A DNA stretch of 64,000 bases, taken from positions 1-64,000 of the forward strand of contig MU128930.1 of the NCBI GenBank assembly GCA_014904985.1. The letters run 5' to 3'. Below the pieces are notes generated by a model, which saw only the letters and a program-made list of their open reading frames with translations, was not told where the DNA came from and made no database searches. The translations under genes and the position numbers were made by a program. The DNA is from Hydnum rufescens UP504. Taxonomy: Eukaryota > Basidiomycota > Agaricomycetes > Cantharellales > Hydnaceae. This document shows positions 23,459-34,238 of the stretch, in pieces. Numbering within the stretch: the stretch's first letter is position 1; the number at the start of each line of letters is the position of its first letter.

Positions 23459-25704
23459 TTGTATCTGACTTCCGGCCGTATTGAGGAAGAACAAGCTTTC
23501 TTGCGTGGATACGATCCTGACCTAGAACTAGCCAAACGGAAACCGGAACGATGGGAGTGGAATGGAGCACACGCGGCGCCAAAAATAGCAGAGCACCAGG
23601 TCATTCTTCCTCAATCATCGGGCCCAAAGGTCCTCGTTGCTCTTGTCGGGGGTTTCATATATGGGTGCACGGAGAGCACGAGCTTGTCGCACCAGCGCTG
23701 CCGTCTATTCGTTTGTGCGTCACGCTAGGGGGGATATGGGAAGGGGAGTGGAATATGATGGTTTGATGATTGACGCCATGAGGGCCATTCGTGCTGATAG
23801 CGAGGGAATCACTTCCCCTGCGCCGCATGGAAGAAGTCTTCCCGAATTGCGATGCTCGGATTTGTATCCCCCCCCCGCACCTAGGGCGTGGTATTTTCTA
23901 TGCAGGCCTCGTTTGAGGATCTCGAGGTTTTTTCGCCCTGCGTTTTGGAACGGCGGTCAACTTTGAGTGTATGGAAGATTCGCAGGTGTGGTGCTCGATC
24001 CTTGCTCTTACGTGTCGTTGTTGGCATCCACCTTGTGCCTGGACTTTTTTTTCCCGATGGCGTGATCTAAGAGCGGGCGGGCCTTCTCGACCGGGTTTTG
24101 GACATCAAAAAGAGGTATGCCGTGGATATATTTCGAGGGTGTGATCCTCAGCTCTTCGAAATCGGAACCGTGTCAGTTTTATATTCATCTTGACGTGTTG
24201 GATTCCCAACTTTTTCAGCACTTACGAAGCTCGAAAAAAAAGTGACTCTCCGAGTGGGCCCGCGGGTGGAACCCACAATATCCCACCTGTTTCAGCCCCA
24301 GTGAAGAGTCGATTCGGTTGCGGACGCAGGGACGACGCAAGGCACCAGGATTAAATTGAGACCAGGTTCCGCTCGGCCTTATTGATATAAACGAAGAGAC
24401 GATCGACTTCACGCGTTCCTGGTAATGCATTGATCAGCCACCTTGCCATTGCCTCTGGTATTTGGCACGCGCACTGAATCTTCACAGACTTTCAGCGTTA
24501 TTTCTCATTTCTCAGCATGCTGCTTTTCTACAGTCCACTTTTCGCCGTTTCCTGCTTTTGGGCGGAGTATCTAGAGCCAATGCTCATGATCTAGTCGGGA
24601 TTGAAATATATCCTTTCGATAGGAATAGAACGCCAGGAAATTGAAAATCCATTCATGATCTCCAATATCAGATCTTTCGGTGGAAGACATGTCTAACACG
24701 CAGTGGGGCGCGCTCCGCCTAGTTTCCTCCTCCCAAAAGTTGATTCTTATTGCCCTGAAGCCGAGACAAAAATTTCCGCTCTGCGCCTCCTATGAACGTG
24801 TTTATTGCTTGTATACCCTTGGTCGAGTTCTCCCCCCTCAATCGCGTAAAGCGCGCGGCAATAGATACGGATGCGAAATCGCGTGGAGAAGAAACCTGGA
24901 GACTACGTGGGGCGGAGCGGGGAAGCCTGGGCTCAGCACACCTTATTCTCTACTGCGAGGACGATGACGATATGATGAGGTGCGGATAGAAACATCGTTC
25001 TCTCATGATGGTTAAACCCATGATATATCCATGGGGGCGGGTTCCATTGAGATTTTATTCCTGGCAGGAACTGTGTGTGGTAATATCATCGCTGTGGCCG
25101 TGGTTTTGGCTCCTCTGTTCCGGTAGTACACCGTTCGGCCGGATTCGGTGATGGTTTTAACGCACTCCTGGCCCGCGCCAGAAGTCGTACAGAGGAAATT
25201 GAGACTGTGCACCGTATGGCCGAATTGGCGGTATGTGTTTAGTCCTGAACTAGGATCTCAAATTGGCATGCTGCTGATATCCACTTGATGTCCGTGATCC
25301 ACTTCAAGAACGTTGTGAATGGAGATCAAGTATCGATTGAGTTGGATAAGGAGGGGAGGATCATGGCCGTGGAAATGGCAGTTCGCACACACCTGCCTGC
25401 AGGATCAGACCGCCCCCTTTCGCGTGGGAGACTTACGTCCGCACACTTAGCGCTGCGGGCGCTGCCAGTGCCATTCGAAATTTCCCTTGATATCTTTCCG
25501 CACTTCTAACATTAGGTGAATTCACATATTACTCACAAGATTCGGCTCTGGCAGCGGTTGGTTGGTGATCCTGCGATGTCAGCAGCCTTGAGAGTTCTCA
25601 CGACCTTCATTCCTGACTCATTGAATCTCACTGGGATGCCAATGTGGGAGTACTTGACGAGGGCTCGCGATCCGTTGATCTTTCTTGAACTCGGCAGACA
25701 GTGA
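23459..25704 (+). other. Possible unidentified split gene (coding-like segments)
   Basis: Coding-like segments on the plus strand can be joined by plausible introns. The clearest part starts at an ATG at 25031. It has a hydrophobic segment (LFLAGTVCGNIIAVAVVLAP), then FGDGFNALLARARSRTEEIE up to ELA at 25230, a phase-0 intron 25231-25308 with a GTATGT donor, then NVVNGDQVSIELDKEGRIM and FAWETYVRTLSAAGAAS. A CTAAC-containing intron near 25468-25516 and a final segment ending at 25704 follow. Two one-base gaps must be assumed, near 25123 and in the C run near 25412. Further segments lie at 23470-23606 (RIEEEQAFLRGYDPDLELAK) and near 24085. I do not recognise the protein. It could be a real membrane protein gene with sequence errors, or a decayed gene. 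Confidence 0.35.
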
Positions 25705-26421
25705 TCAAACGTGCCAAAGGCTAGACTTCGAGCCAGATTTCCGCATGTTCCTGGGTGAGCGGCTGGTATCGATATCATTTCCCACCCCCTTTCCCCAAGG
25801 CGAGGTGCGTTAACCACAATCACCCATGTACAGAGCATTCAGGTGCGGCGGGGACATCCTATCTAGCCCAATTTCAACAGTGCAAATTATAGATACTGTG
25901 GGATTCGGTGCAGCCCCTGACGCCGAATGCTGCAGGTTGAGGACATGTGCCGCCCATCTCACAGTTAGGAGGATCCTCTCGTCCCCAGTCTTGCTCTGTG
26001 CCGCTATGCAACGTTCGCCACTCGTTTAGCAAGGGACAGGGGTCGTTTTATCGTGGGAAATAGGTTTTAGACAAGTTTGTACATAGAATCAAAGCGAGTG
26101 TATACATTTTAATGCAATTTACATTCCATCTGAATGACAAGCCCAAGCCAATGAGAAGAGAGAGAGATTGCCATGTACCTCGCCCTTACCTGATGAACCT
26201 TCAGGAACACTATACAGTAAAATATAGAATAATTAGACTGAGCGGTGTGACTAATCACGACCTGTCATACTTAACCTCCAGTAGGCGTTCAGTGCGCGAG
26301 CGGTTCGGCTGCATCGACCGTGAACTGTTCAACAGCTCCAACAGCTCTAACAGCGTACAGAAACGCACTGACTCGGCAACTCCCGAGACTCAACACTCGC
26401 TTTGTGATTGTGGTTTCTACA

Positions 26422-28401
26422 ATGGCTCTCGCGATGAATACCGAACGGGCGAAGGAGCTACAGGCACGGAAACGTCCTGTTCAAGTCTCTGTATGATTTT
26501 ACTAACTCAGCGTGGCCTCTGTAGAGCTCGATCCAGAAAGAACTCGCAATGAAGGGTACTCCACGGAGTCTGACCCTGTCATGGCGGAGTACATTACCAT
26601 CATGCTAATCAACTCCAAGACGCCAGAACAGATCACCTCAGAGCTGACAGATCTTATCGGGCCTGAGTACGACCCGAAATTCACCGACTGGCTGTTCGTA
26701 GAAGCAAACGCCAGTGAGGAAGCTGAAGACTCCGCCGACGTTGTGTCCTCAAATACAACGGGCGACCAGGGTTACGGAAGCGTGGATGCGTCCAGCTCTC
26801 GTCCGGCGTAAGTGTTTGGCTGCAAATTAGACCGTTTTCATCTCTCGTTTGACTCGTATTCCTTACTTCCATGACAGTCGGGCACCCCCCACGGGCCCAC
26901 GAGCTGCAGTCCCTTTATTCCAACAAGCCATGTCGACCATATCCCCTCCCAAACGTACCCGTTCTTCCTCTCCAGGACCAGCACGAAAAGCACCTCGAAT
27001 TTCCGACCTTCCTGATCGGCCCCGCGCGATGCGAGATGATGCTCCCGCTCCCATTCCCTCCCAACAGCCATCTGGTCGCACAAATGGACGCAGTCTGCTC
27101 GAGAGAGTAGGCCCATCTCCCAAATACCAGCACCAGAACGGATCCCATCAACTCTCGCCACAACAGTATGATCCTATACAAGCTCAGATCGACGCCGTAA
27201 CTGGTGCCGCGATGGGGATGAATCCAAATGCTCCCAATTTTATTCCTCAGCAAGGTGCCAACATGGGCATGCCTGCCGCGAATCCGTTGGCATTCCAGGA
27301 GATGTTAGGCGCCCAGATGGCATTGATGGCACAAATGGCGATGAGTATGGGGATACCTCCCATGGGTATGATGAACGGCACCGGTAATGGATTTGCTGGA
27401 AGCATACCTGGGAATTTTCAAGGCGCTCAGATGAACGGAAATGGTTATGGCATGGGAGGGAGGGGCCGAGGGCGTGGTGGTGCACGCGGTGGGAGCAGTA
27501 GAGGCGGTCCGCCTGGACACGTTAATGGTGTTGGTCGGGAGCAGGCATCATATACCTCTCAATCATCGACCCCTACGCCTCAACCCCCAACGACTGCATC
27601 CAATGAAGTCGTCTCTCCTCAACCCGTTCCTCCTGCAGCCGCTCAAATCGTAACGGCCCCCGCTAATCGCATCCACTATCCTGAACGACCCGGAACTCCA
27701 ACCCTTTGCAAGTTCGGTATGACGTGCACAAATCCCGTCTGTCGGTACTCCCACCCTTCACCTGCTGCCACTGCCGAGTCTGGGTTGGTTTTGAGTAATG
27801 AACCGTGCGAAAAGGGCATCAAATGTGAAGACAAAGATTGCACTAAAGCTCACGCGAGTCCTGCCATTCTAAATCCCAATGGTACGTCAATATAAGTTAT
27901 ATATCCCAAGAAGCTAGATTCTTACATCTCGCTCTAGCCGTTGTGCCCATTCCAACCCCATCCTCTGTGCATCATCATCAACCAACCTATAAATCTGCAT
28001 CGTACCATCCATATTCAAAATCTCACGCTTCTAACACTAGTGGGGGCTCTTCCACCACTGCTTGTCGCTTTGGGGCGGGTTGCACCCGTGCAACGTGCAC
28101 GTTCCAGCATCCCCCAGGCCGAACGACTCTCCCTGGCGAATTCCATCGTGGACTCCGCGCCTCAGACCCGACCGTTACGCTGAGTCCGGCTCAGGAGAAG
28201 GCGCGCATGATGAGCGCTGCCACGGCGAACCGGTTCAATAAAACTGTAACGTTCAACAAGCCCGGTGCTAAAGCGGTCACTGCGACGCTTACTGCCCCTC
28301 CCATAACGGCCGCGTCTGCGGCACCGAACGTAGCCGCAGGGCCTTCCAAAGATAGCATCAAGAACGATGTTCCCAACATCGTTGCCGAGACAGCCACATA
28401 G
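26422..28401 (+). CDS. Nab2-like CCCH zinc-finger poly(A)-RNA-binding protein
   Basis: Nab2/ZC3H14 proteins bind nuclear poly(A) RNA, limit tail length and help mRNA export. There are four exons: 26422-26490, 26525-26807, 26878-27881 and 27938-28401. The first intron is only 34 nt but contains an ACTAAC branch site. The N-terminal domain (SIQKELAMKGYSTESDPVMA, then KTPEQITSELTDLIG and FTDWLFVEA) matches the PWI-like Nab2 fold. A Met/Gly/Asn-rich linker and an RGG-type stretch (GGRGRGRGGARGG) follow. Three fingers of the Nab2 type CX5CX4CX3H are seen: CKFGMTCTNPVCRYSH, CEKGIKCEDKDCTKAH and CRFGAGCTRATCTFQH. The final intron separates finger 2 from finger 3. No frame break is needed. It converges on the CPSase gene, about 380 bp away. 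Confidence 0.88.
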
Positions 28402-28778
28402 CTTCAATATATATACTGTACTTGTCAATTTATTGTCGCTCCCCTTCATCGTCTCTTTGTTTGTGTTCCCTGGACCAAGCCTATTATTACATACAAAAAA
28501 GCTCGTAGTTACAATTCATATGAGCAAGAGACTAACAAATACAACATGCTCGTTTGTTAGGGGGGCTCAAATGTCACTTTGACAGGCCCTCCCATTTTGC
28601 TCATCTCTTATCCTTGGCCTGATTCCTTCAATCCCAAGATCAAACAACCAAAAAAACGTATATTTTCCGACGAGCAAGAGATGAGATTCACATTTTGTAC
28701 ATGTTTGTTTTTCGAGATATGGGCATGCTTCAAACGTTGAGTGCTGCCACCAGGAACACATTGAGAGAGGAGAAACTA
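28402..28778. other. Convergent intergenic region (3' ends)
   Basis: This holds the 3' ends of the Nab2-like gene (plus) and the CPSase gene (minus). I see AT-rich sequence, but no clear single poly(A) signal and no gene. Confidence 0.5.
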
Positions 28779-31700
28779 TCATACATTCGACCCAACGAAA
28801 CCGCGCCACGACTTGACTTCGCTGGGGATCCGACCTTCGATATACTTGCGCAGACCCCCTTGAGGAATCTTACGAGCTAGGCTTTCAACGAAAAGTTGAG
28901 CAGCAACGAGCAGTTGTTGAGTAGAGGGAAACCGAAATCGACGGCATTCCTAGGAGAGTTACGAAGCATCAGAGTCATGCATGAGTGCCTAGCACTTGAA
29001 AAGATGGAAGGTGACACAAAAATAATCACCGTCGGGCAACGTAGTCCTCGTCACCGGCGTCAGTTCCCTTGGATTTTGCAAGATTAAACACAAGCTGGAT
29101 GTCATGCTGATCGAAGACCTCCCGAAGCTTGCGCTTGTCCTTCGTGGGGAAGAAAATTTTATGGCACCTCACATGTGGCAAGTCATTCAGGAATTCTTCC
29201 ACCACGGTGCTTGAACAATACAGGTGGAAGCCTAGGGCGACAAGACCCTTCGCGACAGTCTGCATCTCCGGCTTCGTGATGTCTCCGCCAATCAGGACAC
29301 CAGAGCCTGCTTGAGGGATACGGAAACCCGTCGTACTGAGGAGTGACGCCCAATACGCTTCATGAATATCTTTCCCGAAGCTCGCCACTTCCCCGGTGCT
29401 CGCCATCTCTGGGAATGTAAGGAACAGCGTTAGCATGATAACTCATTCTCAAACAATTATGCAGACTTGCCTACGCCGAGGAAAGGATCCGCACCAGGTA
29501 ATCGAGTCCACGAAAATTGCGATGTCTTGATGGCCACATAATCGCGCTTCTCAGCCATAAGATCCACAGGTTCGGGCACGTTCTCGCCCACAATAGCAGC
29601 AGTCGCGGTGTCGATGAAGTTGTGGCCAAGAACCTTAGACACGAAGGGGAACGATCGGGAAGCGCGAAGATTGCATTCAATGACCTTGAGAACTGGCTCG
29701 CCCCTGTCTCCAGAGTCCTTGCGGATGACTTGCATGTTGAATGGCCCAGAAATGTCAAACGCCTTCGCAACCTTCTGAGTAATCTCCTTCAGACGAAACA
29801 TGTCCTGGTCGTCTAACGAGAACGGAGGAAGGACCAGAGTGGCATCACCAGAGTGAACACCCGCATTCTCTACGTGTTCGGATACAGCGTGAACAAGAAG
29901 GCGACCTTTGTGAGCCACAGCATCCACATCAATTTCTTGTGCATCCTCGATGAACTTCGTGACGACGACGGGATGCAGCGGAGACACGGAAGCGGCAGCG
30001 GAGAGATTATATTCCAATGTGGACTCCTCGTGAACTACATTCATTGCGGCACCGGAGAGAACATAGAAGGACGAATCAAGACGGGATATCTATAGGAACA
30101 ATTGTGCATGAGGGGCCACGATTAAACATGGAGTGTGAATCCCCTTACCCGACTTTGTTGGCGAAATCTTTTGCGTCCTCAAGACTTGTCGCCTCGACCC
30201 ACTCGGGTTGATCGACATTGATGCTGTCAAGGACGGCAGAGAACTTGTGTCGATCCTCGGCCGTGTCAATCATCTGTGGATCTGTCCCCAGAACGTTGAT
30301 GCCAGTGTTCTTGAGTCTCAATGCAATGTTCTGCGGTAGTTGCCCTGTAAGATGCTTTAGTGTCCACGCAGTAGAATGGCTTCATAGGTAAGTGCAGACC
30401 TCCGACGCTGACGATAGCACCGCTGGCTTGCTCCAGTTCGTAGATATCCATTACTCGCTCCCACCCAAGTTCTTCAAAGTAAAGACGATCGGCCTCGTCG
30501 AAATCGGTCGAGACGGTCTCCGGGTTATAATTGATCATTATCGTGCGCTTCCCCATATCCCTCAGCTTCCGGGCGCAGGTGACTGCACACCAATCAAACT
30601 CGACGCTGCTGCCGATACGATAAACACCTGAGCCAAGAACCATCGTTCCACGTTCGTCAAACTCGACGTCATGCTCCGAAGCATTGTACGTCGTGTAGAG
30701 ATAGTTTGTGTGAGCCGGGTACTCGGCAGCAAGAGTGTCTATACGTTTCACGAATGGCGTCACGTTGAGAGATTTACGGTGCGCGCGAACGGCATCTTCA
30801 GTCGAGGAGATTAAATCAGCTATCTGCTGGTCCGCGAACCCCATTCGTTTGGCACGCAACATCAGGTCACGGTCGATCGATTCGAGAGACGGTGCGGCTT
30901 TGATTGCCAAATTCGTCTGCACGATGTTGTCAATCTTGTACAAAAACCACTGGGGTGGATGCACATCAGGAGTTGGGACAAGGAGCACGAAGGCATAAGA
31001 GAACCCTACCTTATCGATCTTGGTGAGGTCATGTAGTTGGTCGACTGTATAGTTCTTATTGAACATAGCATGCGCAATCGCAAAAAGACGAGTATCAGTG
31101 GGGACTCTGAGAGCACGGTCCAAATCCTGAGGTTGAGAATACGCCTCGAAACCCGTGTAGCGGGGGTCCACCTGGCGGATAGCCTTTTGCAAACTTTCCT
31201 CGAATGTGCGTCCAATAGCCATGACTTCTCCAACAGATTTCATTGCAGACCCTACTTCGCGATTTACGTGGGTGGAGAACTTGGCGAGGTCCCACTTCGG
31301 GATCTTGGTTACAATGTAGTCCAACGATGGTTCGAAACAAGCGGTCGTAGACTTCGTGACGGCATTGGGGAGTTCTGGAAGTGTCCAACCAAGAGCAATC
31401 TTGGCAGCAGTGTAGGCGAGTGGGTACCCAGTAGCCTTAGACGCAAGAGCACTGAATGGCCGGAAGGATAAGCTTCGTGATTATCGTGATGATATCGCCC
31501 CACCAACCTTGACCGGCTTAAGCGGGCATTGACTTCGATAACACGATATTCCTTGGACGCGGGGTTAAGCGCATACTGAATGTTACACTCTCCGACAACC
31601 CCAAGGTGGCGGATGACTTTGATAGCGGCACTGCGAAGCATATGGTACTCATCATCTGGTAGTGTTTGCGATGGAGCGACGACGATAGGAATCGCCCGTG

Positions 31701-32788
31701 TGCGTGCCGAGAGGGTCAAAGTTCTCCATGTTGCAACATATGATTGTATTCTAAGTTCGCGGAGGGTTCAGGACTCGGATGTGGACAGTAATGAAGAAGA
31801 ACATCTCACATCTGCAGCGTCACGAACGACTTCATATTCAAGCTCCTTCCAACCTTTCATGCTCCGTTCAACCAAGACCTGGGGACTTAAACTTAGGCCC
31901 TTCGCAGCGAGATCACGCAACTCATCAGGATTATTGGCAAAGCCGCTGCCGAGGCCACCAAGTGTGAACGCAGAACGCTGAATGACAGGATATCCAATGA
32001 CTTCGGCGGCAGCAAGTGCTGCATTAACCGACGATACGGCAGTGGACTGGGCAGCTGGGATGTCGATTTCTGATGGGAACGCGATTAGATATAAAAGTGG
32101 TAAATGGGGCAAAAATTGGCTCACGATTCAAGGCTTGCACAAAAAGATCACGATCTTCGCTAACTTCCAGGGTTCGGATTGGTGTACCCAAAACCTGAAC
32201 GCCGAGACGCTCAAAGATACCCATTTTGTCTAATGCAATACCGACGTTCAGGGCACTCTGACCACCAAAGGTCAACAGGATACCATCTGGGCGCTCCTTC
32301 TCCAATACATAGGCGACATAATCGACTGTGATCGGCAAGAAGTAGACCTCAGAAGCAAGCTGATGCGATGTTTGCCATGTAGCGATGTTAGGATTAACAA
32401 GGACCGCCTCTATGCCTTCTTCACGGAGCGCTTTCATAGCTTGCGAACCAGAGTAATCGAATTCGCCAGCTTGACCAATGCTGAGCCCGCCACTCCCGAC
32501 GACTAAAACTTTGTGGACGTCAGGACGAGCCAATTTTGGAAGAACCCGTGCCGAGATTCTGCGCGCGAGTTCGGAAGGGGAGCTCAAGACGTGCTGGTCT
32601 GAGCTTGGGACATAGTCCCCGACTGCAGGCGCCGCCACAGCCTGTCTAGGGATTGAAGGCGCCGGAAGCCATGACGAAGAGGTATTGTGGATCAAGCGAG
32701 GGAATGAGTATCGGGGCGAAAAAAGAGCACGGGGATAGAGGATAATGGAGAGAAGGGCTTCATTCTGAGGATGGGTGGAAAAACTCAA
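28779..32788 (-). CDS. CPA2: Carbamoyl-phosphate synthase, arginine-specific, large chain
   Basis: This makes carbamoyl phosphate from glutamine-derived ammonia, bicarbonate and 2 ATP for arginine synthesis, with a separate small subunit. It has no fused glutaminase or ATCase domain, and the N-terminus is Arg/Ser rich and mitochondrial-like, so it is the arginine enzyme rather than the pyrimidine one. Nine exons are seen: from about 32788 to 32125, then 32069-31810, 31750-31508, 31451-31010, 30949-30400, 30344-30149, 30089-29471, 29408-29030 and 28949-28779. Landmarks are [20 protein letters not shown] and [15 protein letters not shown] (first ATP-grasp half), [28 protein letters not shown], and [16 protein letters not shown] with [20 protein letters not shown] (second half). 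The C-terminal domain contains FPTKDKRKL and ends RGFVGSNV. One intron is GC-AG (29470-29409). Frame changes near 32720, 31690, 30066 and 28917 interrupt it; in an essential enzyme these look like sequence errors. The start codon is unsettled for the same reason. Confidence 0.9.
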
Positions 32789-32988
32789 GCCTAGTGGCTA
32801 GCCTGGGGCAGAGACGAGTAAACGTGGTCAGATAAGTAGCTAAAAAGCTCAGCATCATGAGTAGGCCATTCAAATCTTCGCAAACTTTACACCTACTCGT
32901 CGCGCGTTTGTTTTTTGAATGGCATAGGCCAATTCCACGAGGCGGGTACTGCGAAATCTCTTCACGGTAACTGCCGATTTCTACTAGG
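32789..32988. promoter_or_regulatory. Short divergent promoter region (CPSase / GNAT)
   Basis: About 200 bp separates the CPSase start (minus) from the GNAT start (plus), so the two promoters must share it. I see no clear TATA box and no recognisable upstream arginine-attenuator ORF (that element, known from ascomycetes, sits on the small-subunit gene anyway). Confidence 0.45.
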
Positions 32989-33904
32989 ATGGCTCCCTAT
33001 GGAAAACCCTCCGCTTCTCGGGCTTCCACCAATTACCCCCCACGTCCTATGACAACGGGGTTGGTAGCAAGATATCAGTCCATCATATTGACGGCTCGAC
33101 CTGTCCTCAAGCTCTGGTCGATTTTTTACATGGAACCCTTGAAGCAGAGCTTGATCGAGGCCTTACATATCCTCATGTGGGAGACTATCACGTCTACTAG
33201 GGTCTCACGTTAGAGCTGCTTCTTGGTCTTTATCGTAGGAATATCCCATTGGTGCTGAGGGCTTCGTAGATTATTTCTTTGGCGGGGATGTGTTCTTAGG
33301 CATTGCTTACATGGAAGCAGTTAACGCTTCGGAGCCAAGTACTTTAGAGGAGGCCCTCGCCGGGCGTGCGTTGGAAGACTGTGTGGCGGGCGCATACTAC
33401 GTACGTTTCCAACTTTGGTTTTTCCGTCACCCGATGTCAATCTTTCGAAAGATCAAACCCAATTATCCCGGACGATCATCTCACGTGCGTCAAATAAACC
33501 TGCTTGCATATTCTTGACCTGATGTTGTATGTGATTTAAGATCTGTAATGGCGGTTTCCTTGTTCCTTCCAGTTGGCGCGGAAAGCGATATGGGTTGCTG
33601 TTGGCCAAATCATACTTACACTATGCTCCCCAACTGGGTTACCGGGCATCAGTCTTCAATCTTGTGTTCAAGGTCTGATTCTGGCTCCCGCCTTCCCTAA
33701 TTCTACGTCAATGGAGACCAATGAGTGTTATTCCAGAACAATCTTGCATCGATTGCGATTTGGGATCGACTTGGCTTCCAACGCACCGGTCTCATTCCCG
33801 AAGCCGGGAGACTGAAGAAGAGTGACGGCACAGGCGAGGAATACGTGGATGCTATCGTGTATTACAAGAGCTTCGTGGAGGATGCCAGTGCTGAGCATCA
33901 ATAA
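32989..33904 (+). CDS. GNAT-family N-acetyltransferase
   Basis: This transfers acetyl from acetyl-CoA to an amine; the substrate is unknown. There are five exons: 32989-33176, 33239-33400, 33452-33484, 33541-33672 and 33737-33904. Conserved pieces in order are HHIDGSTCPQALVDFLHG, LEAELDRGLTYPH joined to EYPIGAEGFVDYFFGGDVF, GAYYIKPNYPGRSSHICNGG, the acetyl-CoA loop SWRGKRYG with LAKSYLHYAPQLGYRASVF, and the last exon NNLASIAIWDRLGFQRTG with GRLKKSDGTGEEYVDAIVYY. The loop has Arg where most members have Gly (RGKRYG for RGKGYG), which may still bind CoA. The layout resembles fungal stand-alone GNATs of the Mpr1/Ppr1 kind. One base seems missing near 32998 between MAPYG and KTLRFSGF. It is divergent from the CPSase gene. 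Confidence 0.78.
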
Positions 33905-34238
33905 CGTCACATGTTCCGTGGTCCGTTCACAAAGTAGCAATTTTCTGGGGGAGAAATATTTAGACATAGCATCAAAAATTCACCCTGCCTTCCATGTCCA
34001 ATGCACAGCGAGTAGCGGCTTACGGATCACGCATTGTCGCGGGAATAGGCTCGAATGGGTCTTCACGCATTCCTTCCGTACCTGATGTGCACGGATCATC
34101 AGAGCAAGTTAAGAACCAGTGCCTCCTAGTGCAAGAGAGTGGCGATAAAAAAAGTTGCCTGCCAAAAACAACCACTGTTTATCTTTATTTGGTGTTATTA
34201 CGTGATCAACAACTCGAAGTTGTTGACACTTGTGGACC

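Larger units (their letters stand above)
17022..26421. other. About 9.4 kb without a recognisable gene upstream of the cyclin
   Basis: No family could be recognised over this span. Its first 5 kb is low-complexity and pyrimidine-rich, with microsatellites and T/A runs. ORFs of 80-175 codons at 18.7-19.3, 19.4-19.9, 20.0-20.5 and 20.9-21.4 kb are compositional or unsupported. The only coding-like signal is at about 23.4-25.7 kb on the plus strand (separate entry). The stretch next to 17.0 kb must contain the cyclin promoter and may hold a long 5' leader; I see no clear TATA box there. Confidence 0.45.
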
